Below are positions 1 to 11,610 of a DNA stretch of 64,000 nt, piece after piece. The notes under the pieces are model-generated. The model had not been told where the DNA came from, made no database searches, and saw only the letters and a list, made by a program, of their open reading frames with translations. How positions within the stretch are numbered: the first letter of the stretch is position 1; each line of letters starts with the position of its first letter. The DNA lies in the NCBI GenBank assembly GCA_028023455.1, contig JAQFVV010012972.1:188001-252000 (forward strand), given 5' to 3'. Made by a program: the position numbers and the translations under genes. The DNA comes from Epiperipatus broadwayi (Eukaryota; Onychophora; Udeonychophora; Euonychophora; Peripatidae).

Positions 1-2
1 AT

Positions 3-2366
3 ACTATATTAAACTTTAGACATTATGAAAAACTATGTCTAAAGCTGGCCAAAGTAGAAAATCATTTAACTTTCCTATGTAAATGTAAATCGGAAGGGAT
101 AATTCCTAAAGGTTTGCAACTAAAACCTCCAATTCACTCTCAGAGAGCTGAGAAAATTACTCAGAGAGCAAGTGAAGCTCTGTTAAGAGAAAGAATAAAT
201 GCTCAAAGGTTTTCTAAGTATCAAACAATGCATTCAATTAATACTGTAGAATGTCTTCTAAAAAATAAACTTACTGATGATGACTACATGAGAGTTTCTC
301 AAGCAGTAAGAAAATCATATTCTACATTACATGGAAAAATAAAAGAATGCCAAAAGAAGAAACTTGCTAACCTACATGGGCATATCAAAAATCATAATGT
401 ACCAAGCAATGTAACAGCTTCATCTGTTAAAAATCTACGTTCTAAACATCTAACAGATACTGAAATTTCTGTTCTTGAAAGAGGATTAAACTTTGCTGTA
501 ACACCATCTAATATCTCCTTATTAGATATAATGGCAGCCACTGAGGAAGTCACTCAAAAATTGCCTTTAGAAGAAGCAGCAGAATTGCGCTGGAGAATAA
601 AAAGAACAATTGACAAGCAACAAAAATTGCAGTCAAACATATCCTATGGGGAGAGGAAAGCAATTAAATCTCTCAAAGCAGATAAATCTATAATTATTCT
701 CCCTGCTGACAAAGGCAATGCAACAGTTGTAATGGATACAACTGATTATGACAATAAAATACAAGAACTCCTCACAGCTGGCCAATATAGAAAAGTGGCA
801 AAAGATCCGATGCCAAGTACGGAAACAAAGTTACAAGCATTACTCAGAAAGCATCGCAAGTACTTCACTGATTCAGAAAAGAGTAAAATAACATCATATT
901 TCAGCAAAATTCCTCATCTTTATGGTCTACTCAAAATCCATAAGGATCATGTTCCATTACGACCTATTGTTAGTTCTAGAGATTCACCTTGCCAGAATTT
1001 GGCAAGATTTCTTCTCAAAGTTCTAAGTCCTTTGGCATGCAAGACCCAATCTTTTGTCAGGGATTCTAGACACTTTGTAGAATTAATCAAGAACATAAAA
1101 ATTGAAAGAACTGACTTACTGGTAAGCTTTGATGTGGAAAGTTTATTCACAAATGTACCATGTAAAGAAGCATTGTCTATTATAAGAAAAAGGTTAAATG
1201 ATGATAATAGTTTACAAACCAGAACAGCTCTTCCTATTGATAGCATAATGGAACTATTAACTTTCTGTATAAAAACAACCTACTTTCAATATAACACAGA
1301 ATTCTTCCAACAAAATCAAGGAATGGCTATGGGCTCACCATTGTCTCCCCTGATTAGCAATATTTACATGGAAGAACTTGAAACCACAGCCATAAAAACT
1401 ACTTCTTAGCCACCTAAAGTTTGGCTTCGCTATGTAGATGATACATTTGTTGTATGGCCACATGGTGAAGCATTGCTACAAACTTTCTGGACACACATCA
1501 ACAACATATCCCCTTCAATTAAATTCACAATAGAACCAGAACAAGAACAAAAATTGGCATTCTTAGATGTTCTTGTGACAAGACTCCCTCATGGCAAAAT
1601 CAAAACTACAGTTTACCGAAAACCTACACATACAGGAAAATACCTAGCCTATACATCTAATCACACCAGAAACACAAAACATGGAGTTATACTATCACTG
1701 TGGAACAGAGCAAAAGAAGTTTGTTCAGAAACTGGAGATTTGGAAAAAGAAAAGATCTATATAGAACAAACTCTTAAGAAAAATGATTATCCATCAGCTG
1801 TTATTAAGAAAACATTAAACAGACAACAAAAAGAACCATCAAGAGAAAAGGCAATTATTGGTACTGTAGTGTATCCATACATTCCAAAAATAGCAGACAA
1901 ATTAAGGAAAATCTGCAATCAGTATAACATCAGAACAGCTTTTCAGAGCCATACCACACTACGAGGAATTCTAACATCTACAAAGCCTAAACTTGAAATG
2001 CTGCAAAGAAAAAACTGCATCTATGAAATACCATGTGAATGTGGAAGAACATATATTGGTGAGACCAGCCGTCCCATTCAAAAGTGCTTGCCAGAACATA
2101 AACTGATGATTAGAAGAAAGAAAACAGATGTGTCTAAGGTAGCAGACCATGTATGGACCAATGAACATACATTCAATTGGGAAAATACAAAAATAGTGGA
2201 TAAAGAAGAAAAGGTACAAAGAAGAAAGTTTAAAGAAGCTGCTCACATGACAATGGCAAAAAATCCCATAAGCCAACCTAGTGTGACTATACATAATGTA
2301 TGGAAATCACTAATCAACTTTGCTCTGAGGAAAAAGTGGAGAAATCAGGAGGAACCTCATAGATAA
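3..2366 (+). pseudogene. Penelope-like element RT/GIY-YIG protein, one in-frame stop, 5' end outside window
   Basis: This encodes the polyprotein of a Penelope-like retroelement, which copies its RNA by target-primed reverse transcription. The frame is open from base 3, so the start lies upstream of the window. It runs to TAA at 2364-2366, broken once by TAG at 1407-1409. Visible motifs in order are the PLE-typical ADKGN (about 705-719), RT motif A with FDVESLFTNVP (1128-1160), motif B QGMAMGSPLSP (1317-1349), motif C YVDD (1431-1442, after the stop), and a C-terminal GIY-YIG nuclease with IYEIPC and TYIGETSR (2016-2072). The stop separates RT motifs B and C, so no active RT could be made without readthrough. 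The Arg expected a few residues before the conserved EH of the nuclease reads Cys (TGC, 2085-2087), consistent with CpG decay. The family assignment is firm; the clade within PLEs is not determined. Confidence 0.93.
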
Positions 2367-2393
2367 GTATATGAAATTACTATACTGTTACCT

Positions 2394-2480
2394 TTGGCAG
2401 GATGGCTCAGTTGGTTAGAGCATTACCTTAAATTTCAATAATCAAGAATCTAAGGACCCAGGTTCGAATCCCATGCTAGT
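2394..2480 (+). repeat. tRNA-derived sequence (SINE head or tRNA relic) in the PLE 3' region
   Basis: There is an A-box-like TGGCTCAGTTGG (2403-2414) and a perfect B box GGTTCGAATCC (2461-2471). A D-arm forms from GCTC (2405-2408) and GAGC (2418-2421). CCTTA (2426-2430) and TAAGG (2451-2455) can form an anticodon-type stem, but the loop is 20 nt instead of 7. The acceptor and T stems pair poorly, so a working tRNA is unlikely. It is better read as a tRNA-derived pol III promoter module or a SINE fragment captured next to the PLE. Confidence 0.6.
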
Positions 2481-2499
2481 ACTGTCACTGGTCAGGCCA

Positions 2500-2550
2500 G
2501 AAACACCTGAAGAAGAGGGGAGAAAAATACCTCTCGAAACGTTATACTAA
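2500..2550 (+). ncRNA. hammerhead-ribozyme-like motif of the PLE
   Basis: The conserved core is present: CTGAAGA (2507-2513, matching CUGANGA), then stem II AGAGG (2514-2518) with CCTCT (2530-2534), then GAAA (2536-2539), followed by CGTT (2540-2543). Stem III would be minimal, AC/GU with almost no loop. Such stems are described for hammerheads in Penelope-like elements, where they are thought to work as dimers. Stem I pairing is not convincing by eye. The location just downstream of a PLE reading frame supports the call. Cleavage is not shown by the sequence alone. Confidence 0.55.
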
Positions 2551-2690
2551 CCTGTTTGCTGTGATATTACTAACAGTTAGTGCATATACTAACCTGTTTG
2601 CTGTGATATTATTAACATTTGTTTGCTGTGATATTACTAACAGTTGGTGCATATACTAACCTGTTTGCTGTGATATTACTAACAGTTGAA
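2543..2690 (+). repeat. short tandem repeat, ~34-44 bp unit, about 4 copies
   Basis: Units built around CTGTTTGCTGTGATATTA and ACTAACAGTT repeat four times with internal length variation (starting near 2543, 2585, 2618 and 2652). It directly follows the hammerhead-like motif and probably belongs to the PLE 3' terminal region. The next ~90 bases (2691-2781) hold no recognised feature. Confidence 0.8.
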
Positions 2691-2781
2691 TGCATTTGGA
2701 ATATTTAACTAAAAATTAAACTTTTCTAAAGACATTCAACACACATATTAGATGATGGAAATAGTCCAATATAAAAATACA

Positions 2782-4364
2782 ACTCATTTAAAATGAATTA
2801 ATTATTAATTCACATTAATTGATGAATTATTTATTCATTTTTTAAACAACTCTTTCTAAAGTTTCCTTTAATGCCATTAATTATAATTCAATTTCACAAA
2901 TTCTAAATTAGGGATTTGCATAATTCGACACTTTTTAACTAATAGTTTTTAAAAGTTAAACTTTACAGTTTTTTTATCTAAATAAAAATTAAAATATTTC
3001 AATATTTTACATGAATTAATAAATTTTACCTAATATGCTATGAATATGAGAAGTACATCTTCTTGAAAGCGCTCAGCCATTTAATTTAGTTTTCAATTTG
3101 TTGTTATAGCTTTACGTTGGAAGTGTGAAAGCACGATTTAATATTATTATATTGAAGACAAACGTAAAGTATAAATATACAAGTTATTACCTAATAAGAT
3201 TTATAAAATCAATTTTGACTTGTTTTAGGAATAAGCAAAAAGACAATTGTATAAACTAATGTTGCACAATACATTTTGCCAATTCCCATAACGATAGTTA
3301 TATTTTTCCTGAGTTTGATTTACTTATATCTATATATACTTGAACTGTTATTAAAGACGCTATATATTTAAACATTTTGATAACAGCGTAATCGCTTTAG
3401 AAAGCATGCCTGTTTGAATAAAGTTTACCAAAATTTCATGATTTTAACATTAAATGAATAATATGTAGGGTTTTATCGCGACCGTATACTTTGTCGTCAT
3501 TTGTAAAACTGGCATTTGAGTAAATAAAAAAGCAGGGTTAACTACTTAAAATAATTAAACCCCTTCATGAATGTTTTAATTGTCAGAGACTGTTAACTAA
3601 AACAAGCTGATAAAATAATTATGAATTTCGTGTTTATTGTTAGTTCTTTAATAAAATAAGTCCTTTCTTTATTTCAGATACAATAATTAATGCACCGCCT
3701 AATATAATAATGTTTTTGCAAACGGGCATGTGCGGCATCGAACTTCTTTCCATTTTACATATTAAGGAATTATTTGAATACAATTTACCAAAATTTAACG
3801 GTTAATGTTAAAGAATGTTAATATAATTCCGGAGCTATTAATTAAATAGTCTACTTTGCATTTTACTTTAAAATATTTATTTAGTTTCATATATAAGTTT
3901 ATGTTGCAGCCGGCTTTAATTTTAATGTTTAGTTGAAAATAAGAAAATATTGACCAAACTTTTAGAAATTGAAGTGATGTCTTTTGTTTTAAAAAAAGTT
4001 AAACAATCATGTTTTTCATGTGTTTGTATTTAAAAACTATTTGACCAAAATATATTTTTTGATAAATTTGGTGTATAAAACTCACGTCTAAATAATAACT
4101 GTAATTTGAAAAACAACTTTTCGGAGGTTTTATATAAATTAGCTAACAGAATAAAAATGTATCGTTTCAATTTGTAGCAAGTTTAGTTTGATGAAACCAA
4201 TACTAAGTGCCGATTATTAATTAATTGGCTTGCAGCGGTCATTCCATGCATATATATAGTACTTGGTTAACCAAGTGTTATTCTTCAACTTTATTCAAAT
4301 TTATACTAAACACGTGGTAAGGAAACTAATTAAGAAAAAAGTGCATATTATTATTAACTAATAC
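2782..4364 (+). repeat. segmental repeat block, near-identical to 52083-53660
   Basis: The block is almost base-for-base the same as 52083-53660 in the same orientation. Its first ~1.07 kb also matches 22575-23625 in inverted orientation. It shares with 53.5 kb a deletion junction that created the palindrome CTTGGTTAACCAAG (about 4262-4275), where a longer version is kept near 4785-5315 and 20884-21375. No coding potential was recognised. Similarity stops at about 4364, where the 53.66 kb copy continues differently. Confidence 0.85.
3036..3186. mobile_element. ~150 bp insertion with 10-bp target duplication TTACCTAATA
   Basis: The inserted segment is flanked by TTACCTAATA at 3026-3035 and 3187-3196. 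The same insertion is at 52325-52472 and, inverted, at 23234-23381. Related repeat units at about 19769, 45117 and 55962 lack it and carry a single copy of the flank, so it behaves as an insertion into an older unit. It has no terminal inverted repeats and no obvious A-tail. It may be a short SINE or MITE-like element; the family was not recognised. Confidence 0.6.
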
Positions 4365-5390
4365 TTTTAAAAGTTAAACTTTACAGTTTTTTAATCTAAA
4401 TAAAAATTAAAATATTTCAATATTTTACCTGAAATAATAAGTTTTACCTAATAAGATTTATAAAATCAATTTTGACTTGTCTTAGGAATAAGCAAACAGA
4501 CCATTGTGTAAACTAACGTTGCGCAATACATTTTACCAATTCCCATATCGATGGTTATATTTTTCATGAGTTTGCTTTATTTATGTCTATATATAATTGA
4601 ACTGTTATTACAGACGCCATAAATTTAAACATTCTGGATAACCGCGTATGCCGCTTTTGAAAGCGTGCCTAAATACCACGTACTTCCTAATATGTAATAA
4701 ACGAAAATATTTGAATAAAGTTTACCAAAATTTCAAGATTTTAACCACCTAATCCATTCCATGCATATATATAGTACATGGTTAATTAAGGGAAATATTT
4801 GCATGTTTGCAAACATTCCGAAGCCATTAAATATTATGTGAAGAAACAATCTCGTAAATACTAGATAGAACTTTTCTACTTTTAGACAGTTCCATCGCGA
4901 CCACATTGTTCAGTGCGATTAGTAAAATTGGTATTTCGTCGATTAATTTTACACCTTTGATACGACGTAGTTAACTAAATTAATCGTTCTGCGTTATTAT
5001 TAATTTTTTCCCGAGAATTTTCAGCAGTTGTAAGTAATGTTTTATTAACTTTTCCATTTTGCCTTAGTAAGTCTGTTGTAATTATGAAATTGGTTTATTT
5101 ATTTATTTATATAAAATTAGTTTATGTATTTTTTATGCGATCCATCATAAATGATAAGTCGTTTTTCCCACCCATCAGCCTTTCATCCTTTGATATTCAA
5201 AAAATTGTTCACAGCATGTTTAAAAACGTCAAGTAGTTTACATAAAATATTACAAGTTTTCTCGTTAATTAAAGAATTATTTTTAAAGTTTTTTTCTTTT
5301 TTAATGTGTTATTTTTCAACTTTATTCAAATTTATACTAAACACGTGGTAAGAAAACTAATTAAGAAAAAATTGCATATTATTAATGGCC
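4365..5390 (+). repeat. partial ~0.8 kb local repeat unit plus block tail
   Basis: From 4365 to about 4745 this repeats the common unit found many times in the window (for example TTGCGCAATACATTTT followed by a CATATCGATGG-like site and TTTGAATAAAGTTTACC). From 4755 to 5390 it matches 20870-21430. The only ORF is a short AT-rich one that is not kept in the other copies, so I see no gene. Confidence 0.7.
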
Positions 5391-7108
5391 AATAATTACT
5401 TTTTTAGGTAATAATAGCTCAATGCAATAAAGTACAGTTAGGTTGATTCTGAGCTATGTATTTAAAGAAAAATTCTAATATTTTTTTATAATTTCCAGTT
5501 ACCTTATTAAAGTTTTATTCTAATTATCACAGTTCCCAGATATAATTAACATTTTAATCACTTCACTGTGGTTAGTACAGAGAACGTCATTATTAATTAT
5601 CTTATTACTATTTCTATTTAATAATAGTTTAACTTCACATTATTTTATATACTGTGAAATTGAATTGACCAGATATGTAAATTAGTTGTTACTTATTTTA
5701 TAATAACTAGTTTTTATTACGCAAATAATAGTCAAGTTTTAAAAAAATTGATGGAAAAAAACGGTATTCTTTTGGCCAAATCCGTATTTCGCTAATAATA
5801 ACAGCAGACGCAAGAGGTCAGTATATGTAAGCGTGCATTAGACTTTGAGGAGAAGTCACAGGGCGTCACATGACATCGCCTTTATTCGGCAGTATAATAA
5901 TGTATTAAATGCCATGTCTTTCTTTTTTTGACATTTAATTAGAAGTGCATATTAAACTGAAACGGTCGTTTTTTCGCCTATTAGTAATAAAACTAAATAA
6001 ATGTTATCTTAAGCATAAGTTTGATATTAATTAATTATAAATCAAAAAACAAACAAACAATCAATTATTAAAGAATGAAATATTTATTAGTGATTTTCAA
6101 TGTTTAACTGCTTGTCTTTAAGCCACCGAAATTCTTGTGGAAGAATTTAATAAATATTTGTTGAATTAGTGGCTTTCTAATACAGTATTCAGTCAAGGCA
6201 TTGTCTGTTGAGCAATCTGCAAAATAAGTAAAAAATGCCAACTTATTTTTAAGTAGTAAATTAACAATGATATATTTAATGAACCTATTTAAGAATACTT
6301 CTACATTTTAGAAAATCCTTATAACTACTATTTAGAAATAGATCAGCTAGATATCAAAACTGAATTCAAATCTTTTAAAGACATTATTGTTTGAATGGAG
6401 ATCAAGTGAGTACAACTGAAAATATAATTCCTGGCCAAAAAAGTACAGCATTGAGATCAGGAGAATAAAACAATGAGGTAGAAAAAATAATATTTAGTTT
6501 GTAAAGTGAAATACACTAAAAAAACGTAAATCTGACCAAGTGATGACCATCCGTTTAATAGTTACAATTTACATTAGCAAAACTAGCAAATAAAAGAATA
6601 GTTTTAAAAATGGCTATATAAACTGTAAATAGAAAAAAAAATTATCTTTTGGATTCATTGTCACAAATAAAACCACACCGGCGATATAACTTGAGGATTG
6701 ATGATGTCTAAGAGCAACAACAACGTAAACAAAAAAGAATCACAATTGTATTTAGCGAAAGTGTCTTATAATTATAGTGTACTATATTGACTTTTTTATC
6801 AGAATTATATGTAAATAGTAATATGCAATTATAACAATAAAAAAAGCCGAGAATTGTCAAAAAAAGATACTTTTTTAAAATGTCTTTATATATATATAAT
6901 TACCATATGTAGTCACTTAAGATGTAAATCGTAAGAAAATTCTAAACTTCAACACTCGGCCACTGATAGAGAATGTATTTCCCCTAGCTATTTATTGTTT
7001 GATCAGATTTTTTAAAATTATATTTTAGTAATCTGAGATTCAACCATTTTTGAATAACTTATATGTCTCAGTGGATAATTCCTTTATTCAAACAAAATAC
7101 ACTTTGAC
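5391..7108. other. intergenic, no recognised feature
   Basis: AT-rich DNA with frequent stops in all frames and no match to other parts of the window that I could see. No RNA gene, splice-flanked exon or element end was recognised. Confidence 0.5.
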
Positions 7109-7850
7109 TCAATATAAGCTGAGCTTTCATTGTATGTATGTGTGAAGATGATAATCTGGACCAACTGACGAGTGCTGGTTCAGCACGAAATACCAATATT
7201 GGTGATTATTTATCTTTTCAACATGTGTGTGATCAAGTGTATCAGAAGTATGATGAGATAGCATGGATCATGTGAAAGTCTGAGTTCACACCCTCTATAT
7301 ATTACATACAGAAAGTGCAGGTATGAAAGAGCTTGTACTATAGAAAAAATTCATGCCCAAATATAGTGCTTTAATATCTGCCCATCCCTCATACATTTAT
7401 TTATGTAAATGGATTATGTCCTGTACATGAGAGGTTAGAGTGACTTGTGATCAACATGGGTAGGATGAGAAAGTTGATATTAAGGTGGGCTTTGAACATT
7501 CCATCTTCAGATTTTCAATGAAGTGGATGGCTGGAGAGTTGTGGCATGGAGTGATTTAAAGCCTGTTCATTAAAGCATGAAGATTGGTTATCTTAATATA
7601 AGCTGAACTTTGACTGCATATATGTGTGGAGATGATAATCTGGAACAACCAACTGATGAGTGCTGGTTTAGCACAGAATATCAATATTGGTGATTATTTA
7701 TATTTTCAACATGTGTGTGATCAAGTGTATCAGCAGTATGAGATAGCACAGATGGTTGAGGATCATGTGAATGATTGAGTTCAAACCCCCTATATATTAC
7801 ATAGAGAGCTGCAGGTATGAAAAAGCTTGTACTATAGGGGAGAAAAAAAT
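7109..7850 (+). repeat. two direct copies of a ~245 bp repeat (7109-7352 and 7593-7850)
   Basis: Both copies share AATATAAGCTGA at the start, GATGATAATCTGG, TATTGGTGATTATTTAT, CATGTGTGTGATCAAGTG and GCAGGTATGAAA, and end near CTTGTACTATAG. Each has a B-box-like GAGTTCAAACCCC or GAGTTCACACCC near its 3' end, so a tRNA-related SINE is possible. About 240 bp of other sequence separates them. The divergence between copies suggests an old repeat family. Confidence 0.7.
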
Positions 7851-8427
7851 CATATTTCAAGGTAGGATTGCAAAATTGTTTTGACTTGTTAAATTGATAT
7901 CAACTAAAAAATAACAGTTTTATCATTATTTAGCTTAGTTCAAATTGACAAATGATAAATTTCTACATAAAGGAACTCTCCTTTGATGGTAATTTCATAT
8001 AAATAAAAATGGATTTTCCTATTAACCATACTGCAAAATATATGTGGTATTACATTAAAGTATCAATGCACTATATGTGGACTGCATGTTACCTGAAGCA
8101 AAAACTATTTGAAAAGGTCATGACTGAGTTTAATAATATGGTAAATAAGGAGAAGAAGATGCACTGACCATTTTGTGTTGTATCTAGCAATATCTTAATT
8201 CCTATTGCAAAAGGGAAATACTCTAACAATACAGTTTAGACTTGATTAAAAATAAACTTAGGATTACTCATACAAAAATAACATTTGTCTTGTAATTCTT
8301 CATTGCTTCTGATACATTTTAAAATCAGACACACCAGCCATATTTGAAAAGAGATGCTAGCCTTAAAATAGTATTTAGTAAATCATGTGACTGATAATAG
8401 GACATCTAGTAGGCGAATCTTCCTTAC

Positions 8428-9685
8428 CACAAACTGTTTTAACTTTGAGATGCTAAACATCCTGAAAAAAGAAAAAACTTAATGTTAAAGTATTTAATGT
8501 AAAACAAAATTATCAAATCATTTTTAAATGTGAATGCTGATAGTATAATTAATGGTTTACCGTTTACATGGAAGTTCATCCTCAGAGATTATTTTTCGTT
8601 TAACACCAGAGGTGCTTGTTGCAACACCAAAACTGTAAAAATTTTAAACAAAATTAAATAATAATCTGCCATAAAGCAAGAAAATTCTATTTATCTTCAG
8701 AGATATCAAACTGATGAGCAGAGAATTTAACATTCATTTACACAATCAATTAAACTTCGACTAAGTTGTTAGCGATACAAGAGCACTTTTAATGTCGCTC
8801 TTCACTATTATTTTATCTTTTGTTTGTTTATTTTTACACTTCAAATAAGATGGGGGACCAGATTCAAATTCGAGATTGTAATTTAATCTCATCTTTTATA
8901 AACATGCAGAATTTTTTCTCCTAATAATGAGAAGGTTTTAGATTTTATAATGTGATAATGTCTATGAATGTGTTCCAAACCAACACAACTTTTATAATTC
9001 TTATATTTTAAAAAACTGAAAGCTTTAAAATTGCTGAAATCTTTTATTATTCAATAGGAGTTTAGTGATAAAAATACATTAAACAAATGTTTCTATGCAT
9101 TTTTTAAACTATTAGTTTATTCATATGTCATATATACATACACTACCCTGAATGGTGTGGTGTAGTTGGTAGAGCACCTGACGTGGAATCAATTTGTTGC
9201 AAATATTATGAACTCCCAAAACATAAAGCCAGAAGTCTTTTTAAAACGTATATACATTACAATATTTTGTTAATAAAGCTGAAATAACTTTTAGGAATTA
9301 CATTTTAAAGCACTTTTTGCATACCAAAGCTATAATTTGTTAAAGCGATGAAATTGTTCTACATGTCTACTATCTTCAATTCCATTTCTCTTCAGTTCCA
9401 ATTTACATAATAAATTTGTCCATTTATTTTAGATTGTACAAACTTCTAACATTATTTTATTTGTAGTTATACCAACCTCCTTAGAATGTATAAATTTATA
9501 TATGTTAAATTTTCTGCCATCTTGTAAATTCAAATAACTTAATTAAAAAATAATAAATTTAACAAATATTAATTAAATTACTGTTTTATTAACAATGAAC
9601 AATTAAGATACCAAGAGGAAGAGAACTTCACCTTTGCGTTTCACTGTGAACATATTGGTTGCGGGAAGCCATTGAAAGCAACTAT
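8428..9685 (-). CDS. putative spliced gene fragment, exon candidates in left outer arm
   Basis: There are three splice-flanked segments on the minus strand: 9632-9685 (54 bp, acceptor TTTCAG, donor GTGAAG), 8561-8632 (72 bp, acceptor TTTTTACAG, donor GTAAAC) and 8428-8461 (34 bp, acceptor TTTTTTCAG, donor GTAAGG). Each has a counterpart with the same splice signals in the right arm. The first reads SCFQWLPATNMF then VKRK in its only open frame. The second reads FGVATS, SGVKRK and SEDELPCK. Phases of the first two do not join directly, so an exon between them or different boundaries are needed; 9475-9520 (starting ATGGCAGAA) is a weak candidate. I do not recognise the protein. It may be a decaying duplicate of a host gene. 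Confidence 0.4.
9146..9200 (+). repeat. tRNA-half-like sequence, left outer arm
   Basis: It contains TGGTGTAGTTGG (9158-9169), an A-box-like motif followed by TAGAGCACCTGACGTGGAATC, as in the 5' half of a tRNA. No B box follows at the right distance. The mirror copy lies at about 62750-62798. Most likely a SINE fragment present before the arm duplication. Confidence 0.55.
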
Positions 9686-10879
9686 CTGAAAGTAAAATAA
9701 GAAATTATCATAGAAAGATTTATTCTAAGTTTATAAGAAGTTTAATTACCCAAAGTAACATCTATTTTGCAATCCAAGGACATTATGCCCAAGAATCTAA
9801 CACTCTTTTATTGCAACAAATTATATTTAGTCCATAATAATATTATTGATACAAATTAAAAATTAATTGTACAACAATACTTATGAAATAAAACAGTTAA
9901 TATTAAAAAAGAAAATATATCCAATAAGCATATATCGAAATGAAACGTGTATGAATTATTACTGACCTAAGTAATTTATATATTTTTAAAAATATATGTA
10001 ATAAAATATAAAGACGAAATTTAAATGATATTCATTAAAATTAATGAAAAATGTAAAATTTATTCTAGTAAGAATATAATAGTATTATGAAATAAAAATA
10101 TATTGCTTTATTTTAGAAGAATATTCAGGTATTAATTTAATAATTCTAAAAAGAAACAAACATTGTTAATTATAAGTGATTCCACATAGATTTTTTTTTT
10201 TTCAACAAGGAAATTAATTATTCATGCTAAAATCTGAAAATTAATGGAATTCAAATATCTAATCTTTCATTTTAAATTTGTAAATAGATAAAATATATAA
10301 ATCCAATAATGTCCATCACCTCCCCATTTAGTATTTTATATTCTTATTTTACAAAGTTCAAAAATTAACTTTTTGAATGTATCATTAGAAATAAATAAAA
10401 ATTATATATACACAATATAAGAAAAATATTTAATTGTAAAATAATATGTTCAAATATGGAGAAAGTTCTTGCAATGACTTATTCAGATGAGAAAGGAAGA
10501 GTTGGAATCTGAATAGGTAAAATCTAGAAAAAGTAAACATAAAAAAATAAATAACAAGCCATCATAAGTTCTAAAAAATTTCCATTTTTGTGTAATTTTA
10601 TATTTGCAAAAATAATGAGGATATTTAGAATTTGAAAAATATATATTACAAATAATTACTTATTTTTAGCTTTTTTAAATTTGTTGTTAATTAATAAATA
10701 TCATTTTTTGTCCATCCATTAACTGATAGTACTTCTGCATTTTATAATGGTTATTAACAATATTTATTATCTCTAATAATAATTGTTTGTTATGGGTGTA
10801 TATATAAGATTAAAAATGCACTGAAAAAAGATTATAATTTGAATATATATATATCTTAGATGATAAAGTTAATAATGTT

Positions 10880-11610
10880 CAATACTAGGCAGGTTTACAA
10901 ATATAAATACATAAAAGCAGGAAATACATAGACAATATAAATATTAACAATAATAGTCAACAATTTTAATCTGTTGTCAAGGCAACCTACTTTTAACAAT
11001 AAAGATGGATATCTATCGTTATCTATCATCTAATATGATTATATAGACACTAAAGATTGCAAGTTGACTAAAAAGATTAAGATTATAAATTCAAATAAGT
11101 GTAAATAAACTTTATTATAACGGCAAATATAACCTGTTCTGAAAGCAGACCAACAAATAATCAATTATAATTTTCAAACTGCAATGAAATTATGTATTGC
11201 TTACATAATAAAGCTAGCTATATAGGTTTACAAATGTAAATACTTGAAAGCAGTCAATACCTAAATGATATCAATATCAATAACAATCTTAATCTGTTAT
11301 CAAGTTGTCATTTTTAGTGTTTATAGAATCATATTAAACCACAGATACTGGTACAGTTTAGGTCTTGACTGTTTTCATGTATTTACATTCGTAAATAGCC
11401 TTGAGCATCATTAGTTTATTATCTAAGAATTGCATAGTTAAAGTTATAATTGATTACTTATTAGTCGCTTTCAGAATTTATACTTGTCTATTTAAAGTTT
11501 GTTTAAACTTCTATGAATTAATAATCTCAATTTATTTAGTCAAATTGCTACTTTAGTGATTGTTATTGTTTAGATGTTGACTGCTTTCAAATATTATCAC
11601 ACTCTCACAT
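10880..11610. repeat. internally repeated, MITE-like inverted segments in left arm
   Basis: Several related modules occur in both orientations. TTGAAAGCAGTCAA-type motifs lie next to ACAAATGTAAATAC-type motifs, and ATAATCAATTATAA recurs as its own reverse complement-like partner. Together they give an imperfect palindromic cluster. The same cluster lies inverted at about 59120-59850. It looks like nested non-autonomous DNA elements; I see no clear target duplication or transposase. Confidence 0.5.

Noticed and set aside
2394-2480. Functional tRNA gene
   Set aside because: A and B boxes are good, but the acceptor and T stems do not pair and the anticodon-type loop is 20 nt.
10480-10560. Exon at the acceptor-like TTTCTAG before a short open stretch, mirrored near 60180-60300
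   Set aside because: No donor follows and the reading frame differs between arms.
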